From Heterobasidion occidentale (Eukaryota > Basidiomycota > Agaricomycetes > Russulales > Bondarzewiaceae): a DNA stretch of 64,000 nt. A program made the position numbers and the translations under genes. Below are positions 56,907 to 64,000 of this stretch, piece by piece (position 1 is the stretch's first letter; each line of letters begins with the position of its first letter). The DNA is taken from assembly GCA_039111635.1 (NCBI GenBank), contig JBCAQO010000003.1:868001-932000 (forward strand), written 5' to 3'. A model generated the notes under the pieces. The model did not search any database, had not been told where the DNA came from, and saw only the letters and a program-made list of their open reading frames with translations.

Positions 56907-58862
56907 ATGTTCTCTGCCTTGAAGTCTTCTCTCGCGACAGGCGGGTGCGGCCACGATATTGCTCTTAAATATTACAATCGCCCCGCTTTCCTCGTCTCCC
57001 CCGATCCTCCCAATGACGTCCTCCCCTCGTGGCTTGTAAAGCGGCGTAGCACGGGGGATGTGGAGGCCCAGAGAAACTTCGCTGCCCCGCCCGCGGACAT
57101 CAATTCGGCAAAGCAAGGTCGTATTCTCAACATTGATGTAGAGATGGTCGACCAGGCAGCCTTTGAGTCCTGCCAAACCGGGCTGACACCATTCCCTCCT
57201 CCCCCGACCTTCGAGGAATTTCGCGAAATGCATCCTGATCTTCCTTTGGCGACACTCAAACGCATGGCCTGTCTTTCTGAGGGTGAAAGTCCAACGCTTT
57301 CGATGGTTGAAGATGACGCGTTCTCCCCGTTTACGGTATGTGTTTCTTCGCCTTTGTTGTCACCCCTTAGCTTATGCCACTACATCACAGATGTCGACCG
57401 CGTCTTCAGAGAGCGATGGACGCTTCGGATGTAGAAGTGTCGTACAGGAGTCGTCGCCGGTCTCATTCGACTCGAATTTTGCGACTCGAGGGACTCGTCC
57501 GAACTTCGACTGGTCTCCTACAGAGAAACATGCAGTAGGCTTTGGCGTCGATCACTCGGAAGCTTGCAGAGTGGCTGAGAAGAACTGGAGGACGAAGCCC
57601 TTCCCAGATACCCGATGTGAACAGGAGTCGCGAGCGTTGGCCAATGCCAAGCCGAAACTCAGCCTTCCTGAAGCATCAGATGAAGACAGGCGGACGCTCG
57701 GCGCATTAGCAGGATGGGTAACCGACTACCTTTACGAATTGGCCACAGCAGGCAAGCTGTGCGACGAACCATCTATAGAGTATGTCTTGTAACCTCTGGT
57801 GTCTTCTGACGAGCTGACCTCACTTTCGCTTAGGCGGCTCCATGTATGGCATTTCACGGCGTCGTATCATTCAGCGGTAGATCAGATTCGTCACATTCTG
57901 CTTGGTACCCTACTGCCGCGGTCCACGGTCTTCCTCGCTCTATGGTACACTGCTCGGCTCCCATCGTCGCCGTTCTCCGTAGTGTATCCACAGGACATCG
58001 GTCGCTTTACCCTCAGAGAGATGATGAGAGCTGCGTCTGGCTCCATGGAAGGCTTGATCGTGCAAATGTTTCTGGTAGGGGCTATGCTAGCTGATAAGTG
58101 GGCAAACGACCATACTTTCGCCACGAAGGCATGGTAAGCCTTCTCCTGTTGTTGCGCAACCTTTCTCTGATGGCTGTTTACGATAGGCACGTCACATCTG
58201 GTGTACCTGTGTCGACCTTGAATGGTCTCGAGAAATCTGCGCTTGGGATACTTGACTACGAGTTGCACATCACGAGCAACGAGTGGCAGCAATGGTTGGG
58301 GCACCTCAGACACTGGCACAGTTGTCTGACGCCGTTGCAGCCTGTCGGCGTCTTCCGCACGTCGCCATACTCCTCAGTCAGCCGTGCAATTGACGAGGTA
58401 ATTGAGGCATCGCATCCTGGGTGTGATGCTCGAGGTGCAGCATCACCTCAGTTCCTCAAGAGTCTCCAGCGCGGGGAGAATCATGACGTAAGTCTGTTTC
58501 CTGCCTGGGACGCATCCCATATGCATGTGGAACAGACAATCCCCCCCTCCTTGATTCGTCTACCACCTGAATGGTCTACAGAGGCAGACCCCATCGTGTC
58601 TCGACCAATCAGGACTGTTGGCGTTGCCCCTGGTATGTACCGCGGCACTTCCTCAACATCATACTCGACGGGGCCCAGCTATCCTCGTCAACAACCACTA
58701 CATGCCCCTGCTCTTCGCATCGCAGCTAGGAGCTGGGCGCCACAAAGACCTCGTTGGCAGTCTGCATCGGCATTGTGGGGAGAGCCGCACCTGAATTGGT
58801 TGTCGACGGGTTCTGAGCCTGCTAGCCACCATCGATGGTCAAGCGTAGCTGTTGGATTTTGA
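56907..58862 (+). CDS. PHO80-like cyclin-domain protein
   Basis: About 560 residues in five exons. The first 250 residues are poorly conserved, with Ser/Pro-rich parts and a SPTLSMVEDDAFSPF acidic patch. The middle exons carry a cyclin box of the fungal Pho80/PCL type: HILLGTLLPRSTVFLALWYT, FTLREMMRAASGSMEG, MFLVGAMLADKWANDHTFATKAW, then after an intron VPVSTLNGLEKSALGILDYE and an EWQQWLGHL segment. The C-terminal 170 residues are low complexity (Ser, Pro, Arg). Pho80-type cyclins activate Pho85 kinases that govern phosphate use, glycogen and the cell cycle. The partner here is unknown. The start at 56907 (MFSALKSSLATGG) follows a TATA-like box at a sensible distance. Confidence 0.82.
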
Positions 58863-59561
58863 TTTACCTTGGTCTATGCCGTCACGACATTGCGATGTCC
58901 CCATGCATGCGCTATTTCCCGCGGCTTGCCTTGCTTTATCTCGTTGGCGATTCCTCTCCGATGACTGCAATACCACGTCTGCTGCATATGCCTCTGGTGC
59001 GCGAGGGGATCTACTTACCTGCTCTTCTGATACCTTTCAATTATATTGATTGTGATTTGGGGTTGCGACGATCCATCACATCCTTGGGGGGTACTTCATG
59101 GCATCATGCTACCCTTTCCGCACGGGATATTATTGTGTTATTCTCTAACCCACCCTCTCTCGCTTACTTTTTGATAAGTCCCGAAGGGATCTGCTCTTCT
59201 CACCTTTCGTCTTGTGCTACCGTCCAGTGGACTTGTACTTACTTTGACTGGATAGTAGAAGTACTAGTATGAGACCTGTCGTACCACTCACCCTCGATGT
59301 GTCCCTCCACGGCACGGTCATACACTCCCCGGTGATATTTTTGCCTCACCTTCCAGTGCATATCGCTCTGCATGCAAAGCAGTCGGCTTTCGGCCTCGTA
59401 CTTACGAAGGTCCCCGAGGTTCCTAATCTGGACAGCATGACGGCGCGACGCGTGCGCCTGGCTATCCTGGCTTACTTGAAGCACACTGTGGCTCAATTTC
59501 TCCTCCTTGCTTTCTACGTTCTCTGACATCGCTTGTTCATATTACCAACACTTTTCACGAC
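58863..59561. other. intergenic, no gene seen
   Basis: Between the cyclin-like gene and UBA1. A plus-strand frame of 85 codons at 59269-59526 has no motif; I treat it as chance or part of an untranslated region. Confidence 0.55.
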
Positions 59562-62500
59562 ATGGCCGCATCTGCCAACAGTGCCCCCATGGACATCGAC
59601 GAAGCTACGATCGATGAAGGTCTGTACTCTCGTCAACTGTAAGCAGCCTCCGCATACACTTGATAGGCCTGCTTGATCATGCTCACATTGCATCCTCTGC
59701 ACTCAGGTATGTTCTGGGACATGAAGGTGAATCCCCTCGCCTGAATTTGATTTCTTCCCTAACAATGATTTATAGCCATGAAGCGCATGGCCGCATCTAA
59801 TGTACTGATTGTGGGTATGGAGGGTTTGGGTGTCGAAATCGGTACGCGACCATTTCTTTGGTGTTTGAAGGATATTGAGAATCAATCCAGCCAAGAACAT
59901 CGCCCTCGCTGGCGTTAAGTCTGTGACCATTTACGATCCCGAGCCTGTCCGTATCCAGGATCTCAGCACCCAAGTACGTCCATAGGATCGGTCCTAATAT
60001 CTTTCCTAATGACTCGTGTCCAGTTCTTCCTCCGGGAGGATGATATCGGAAAACCTCGCGCGCAGGCGGCTGTCGGTCGTCTTGCGGAGCTGAACGCCTA
60101 TGTTCCTGTCCGAAATCTTGGTGGAGTAACAGGGCAGCCTATTACTGTCGACCTTGTCAAAGGGTTCCAGGTGAGTTCAAGGCGAATGAGGAATACTAGA
60201 TTACAAGAGATATCAGCGACTTACATCTCATTATAGGTTGTGGTCTTGGTGAACATGCCGCTGGAGCTCCAATTGGAGATAAACGATTGGACACATCAAA
60301 ATGGTGTACATTTCATCGCCGCAGAGAACCGTGGTCTCTTCGGGTACATTGATTTCCCTCATCTCCTTGATAAAAATTTGACTCGATTCGTTCGCAGATC
60401 GGCATTCAATGACTTTGGACCTAAGTTCACCTGTGTCGATCCAACGGGGGAACAGCCATTGACAGGCATGATCGTTTCTGTTGACAATGTGAGAGAACTC
60501 TGTCGCTCCCAAAGAATCGAATGCATACTTACTAAAATATGCATCTAGGATAAGGAGGGCCTCGTCACCTGCTTAGATGAGACTCGGCACGGTTTGGAGG
60601 ATGGGGACTTCGTCACTTTCGCCGAAGTGAAGGGCATGGAACAGTTGAATGGGTGTGAGCCTCGAAAGATTACTGTCAAGGGTCCATATACCTTCTCTAT
60701 CGGGGATACCACGGGTCTAAGCGAATACAAGTCGGGAGGTATCTTTACTCAAGTGAAGATGCCGAAGATCTTGGAATTTGTGCGTTTTCTCTATCTTGCT
60801 CGGCTCTGAATTGTTACTCAAATAAACCTAGAAATCTCTTCGGGAGTCACTGAAAACTCCAGAGTTCTTTGTTACAGATTTCGCAAAGTTTGACCGTCCT
60901 GCGACTTTGCATGCTGGATTCCAGGCTGTCTGGCAGTTCAAGTCTCAGAATCAGCGATTCCCCCGCCCAAGAAACAACGAGGACGCCGCTGTTGTAGTGT
61001 CTTTGGCCAAGAAGATAGACTCCGATGCAGACGAGAAAGTTTTGACAGAGCTTTCGTATGAGGCCATTGGGAATGTCTCTCCTCTGATTGCCGTCTTGGG
61101 TGGCTTTGCCGCGCAGGAGGTTCTGAAAGCATGCTCGGCCAAGTTCCATCCCATGATTCAGCACTTGTACTTTGATTCGCTCGAGTCACTGCCTTCAAAT
61201 ATTCCCACAGAAGAGGACTGCCAGCCCGTTGGTTCTCGATATGACGGGCAGATTGCTGTTTTCGGTAAAGCATTCCAGGAAACTATTGCCAACCACAGGC
61301 AATTTCTCGTTGGTGCTGGCGCCATCGGTTGCGAAATGTTGAAAAATTGGAGTATGATGGGTCTTGGGTCTGGTTCAAAGGGCGTCATTCACGTCACTGA
61401 TCTGGACACTATTGAGAAGAGCAACTTGAACCGTCAGTTTTTGTTCCGAGCAAAGGATCTCGGCCACTTCAAATCCGAGGTTGCTGCTGCCGCTGTTTCA
61501 GAAATGAACCCTGATCTCAAGGGCCGCATTCAGAGCAAGCAGGAACCAGTTGGTGGTGATACCGAGAGTAAGCCCTAGACCCACCCCTCTTGCGACATTC
61601 AACTCATTGACGTTCTAGATATATATGGGGAGGACTTCTTTAACGGCGTCGACGGTGTGACTAATGCCTTAGACAACATCAAAGCCCGTATGTCTGCTTA
61701 CAATATATATATGGATTATTACTCATATCTTGTTTGCTTAGGACTGTACATGGACCAACGTTGCGTCTTCTTTGAGAAGCCCCTGCTCGAATCTGGAACA
61801 CTCGGAACAAAAGGAAATACCCAGGTCATCATTCCTCACTTGACGGAGTCTTACGCGTCTTCCCAAGACCCACCGGAGAAGGAAACACCTTCTTGCACCG
61901 TTAAGAATTTCCCCAACGCCATTCAGCACACCATCGAGGTAAGCTCAATGAACATTTTTAGACAATGACTCATAGTGTGTTAGTGGAGCCGCTCGGAGTT
62001 CGATAATCTGTTCGTGAAACCAGCGCAGGCTGTCAATTCATACCTGTCGGAGGCCAATTTCCTAGAGAGTACCCTGAAATATTCTGGCCAGCAAAAGGAG
62101 CAAGTCGAGCAGATTGTTTCCTATCTTGTTACCAACAAGCCGATCACTTTTGAGGAATGCATAGTGTGGGCTCGGTTGCAATTCGAAGACAAATATAACA
62201 ACGCCATCCGACAGCTGTTGTTCAGCTTACCCGCGGATGCTGTCACGAGCACCGGTCAACCCTTCTGGAGCGGTCCAAAACGCGCTCCTGTACCCTTGAC
62301 GTTTGATTCCAGCGATGTGTGTCATCATCATTGTCCTTCGCTTGAAAACTGATCTTCCTGACGCTGCTCATCAGCCCACTCATCTTCAGTACATCATCGC
62401 TGCCGCCAATCTCCATGCTTTCAACTACGGCCTTCGTGGGGAAACTGACCCTACTCTTTTTAAGAAGGTAGCAGAATCCGTCCTTGTGCCAGAATTCACT

Positions 62501-63468
62501 CCGAGAAGTGGAGTCAAGGTACAGATTACCGAAACTGATCCCGTAGAAGGTGGCAATGGTACGCTAATGTCATCTATATTCATCTCGACTGCCATGTTTA
62601 CTGTATGGGGAAGATTCTGGTGATTTCGGCGAGCTTTCGAAGCAGCTACCGGCTCCTTCGTCGCTTGCAGGTTATCGGTTGACGCCCGTTGAGTTCGAGA
62701 AGGACGACGATACTAATCACCACATTGATTTTATCACGGCCGCATCCAACCTCCGAGCCATGAACTACACCATCAATCCTGCTGATCGTCACACGACGAA
62801 GCAAATTGCCGGCAAAATCATTCCGGCGATTGCTACCACCACATCCCTCGTCGTAGGGTTGGTATGTCTTGAGTTGTACAAGGTTAGTGCGCCTACACGT
62901 TCTAGCATGGCCGCTGGACGCTAACAACTTCTTCAAGATTATCGACGGGAAAAAGAAACTCGAGGATTACAAGAATGGCTTTGTCAATCTCGCACTCCCA
63001 TTCTTTGGATTCTCCGAACCGATTGCGGCAGCGAAGAACAAATACGGTACTACTGAGTGGACGCTCTGGGATCGTTTCGAGTTCAAGAACGATCCCACGC
63101 TGAAACAGATGGTCGAGTGGTTCCAGACCCAGCACAAGCTGGAGATCAGCATGGTCAGCCAAGGTGTCAGCATGTTGTGGAGTTCGTTCATCGGGAAAAA
63201 GAAGGTGCGTACCCCTCCCGTCAAATGACCAGTCAAATTCACATCTCCATCTCAGAGCGACGAACGCTTGCCGATGAAGTTCAGTCACCTGGTTGAACAC
63301 GTCAGTAAGAAGCCCGTCCCTGCACATGTCAAGAATTTCATCGTCGAAGTAATGGTAACGGATGAGGATGGAGAAGACGTTGAGGTACGCTGGCTTCGTG
63401 TCCGGTTTCGTCCGAGTTCCTGCTAACGACTTTTCTTGTAGGTTCCTTTCATTGTCGTTCGCAAGTAA
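59562..63468 (+). CDS. UBA1: ubiquitin-activating enzyme E1
   Basis: ATP-dependent enzyme that adenylates ubiquitin and loads it as a thioester before passing it to E2s; cytosolic and nuclear. The start at 59562 reads [20 protein letters not shown]. The first (inactive) adenylation half is [36 protein letters not shown]. The active half is [20 protein letters not shown] and [19 protein letters not shown], then DNIKAR and [20 protein letters not shown]. The catalytic cysteine lies in [19 protein letters not shown]. Next come [32 protein letters not shown] and [19 protein letters not shown]. The C-terminal ubiquitin-fold domain begins [19 protein letters not shown] and ends VPFIVVRK. About 15 exons, near 1,010 residues. 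No break seen. Confidence 0.95.
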
Positions 63469-64000
63469 GATGGAGGCGACATTTTCCGACGTGCGTGTAT
63501 GAGAATAGCATTTGTATCTACACATAGAAGGTGTACAATTTCCTCAATTCAAAGCCTCGTGCATTTCTTTCTTTAACGGAACTCACGATCACACACAAGT
63601 TCTGCATAATTGTGAATCCATTGAGAAGCTCGAGTGCTAACGTCAACAAACTCCAGGACCACGAAGAGACGCATAAGTATACCCTATAAAGGGAAGGAGA
63701 AGTAGCGAGGGACGCGAAAAGCCGCTGCCGAAGTAAATACGAGTGGTTTGTACTCGAGAATTACGAGGGATGGGTAAAGGCGGATGCGATGTGCAATCGA
63801 ATATGGAACGAGGGATGAGATGGAAGATGACAATGGCGGGGATAATGAGGAGATGTTTTTGGAAATTTACGTAGGTTTTCTGCATGTTTTTTGGGGTTTC
63901 GTGACAGATGCTAGGTGAAAGAAACAACCAGATGAAAAAGCAGCAGAAAAGACGTGGGGTGAAAGATTAAGGAGCAAAGTCACTATACCGGTCGGGCAAA
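63469..64000. other. right edge, no gene seen
   Basis: The 3' flank of UBA1. A minus-strand frame at 63643-63927 (94 codons) is hydrophobic near its start but resembles nothing I know. It could be part of a gene continuing outside the window. Confidence 0.4.

Noticed and set aside
63643..63927. 94-codon minus-strand frame at the right edge
   Set aside because: No recognised motif and it cannot be extended beyond the window.

Overview
This window is nuclear DNA from a filamentous basidiomycete, most likely an Agaricomycete. Almost every gene is broken by several short (about 45-70 bp) GT-AG introns. Intergenic gaps are a few hundred bases, both strands are used, and proteins read as basidiomycete versions of conserved eukaryotic families (GRR1, UBA1, NEM1, LAG1, cactin, kinesin-8, type 2 dihydroorotase, Reb1-type Myb factor). 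I see no rRNA, tRNA, CRISPR array, transposase or viral gene. Introns were placed by eye from splice signals and continuity of family motifs, so inner exon borders are approximate unless given.

Layout. 1-1.4 kb: gene-poor, with three diverged direct repeats. 1.4-14.6 kb: glucose-6-phosphate 1-epimerase, a large membrane-anchored amidohydrolase, a Reb1/TTF1-like Myb factor, an SGNH (CE16-like) esterase, a CCDC97-like protein, an alpha/beta hydrolase and the NatA catalytic subunit. 15-27.8 kb: an MFS transporter, a UBA-zinc finger-UBC protein, U1-C, LSm3, GRR1 and a conserved orphan. 28-38.8 kb: an Hsp20-like gene with a perfect heat-shock element, a DJ-1/Hsp31-like gene with an apparent frameshift, U1A/U2B'', ceramide synthase, flavocytochrome b2-like lactate dehydrogenase and NEM1. 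39.5-50.8 kb: ESCRT-III SNF7, a WG/GW-rich protein, dihydroorotase, kinesin-8, a p24 cargo receptor (apparent frameshift in its leader) and RanBP1. 51-63.5 kb: mitochondrial ClpX, cactin, a PHO80-like cyclin and ubiquitin E1.

Functional themes. Splicing is well represented (CCDC97-like, U1-C, LSm3, U1A/U2B'', cactin). So is ubiquitin (E1 UBA1, an E2-containing fusion, F-box GRR1). Membrane and lipid functions include LAG1, NEM1, p24 and SNF7. Many genes are head-to-head pairs sharing short promoters (CCDC97/hydrolase, U1-C/LSm3, GRR1/orphan, Hsp20/DJ-1, U1A/LAG1, dihydroorotase/kinesin-8, p24/RanBP1, ClpX/cactin). No dedicated secondary-metabolite or mobile-element cluster is visible. The most interesting items are the UBA-IBR-UBC fusion, the WG/GW-rich protein, the heat-shock-element pair and the repeats at the left edge.
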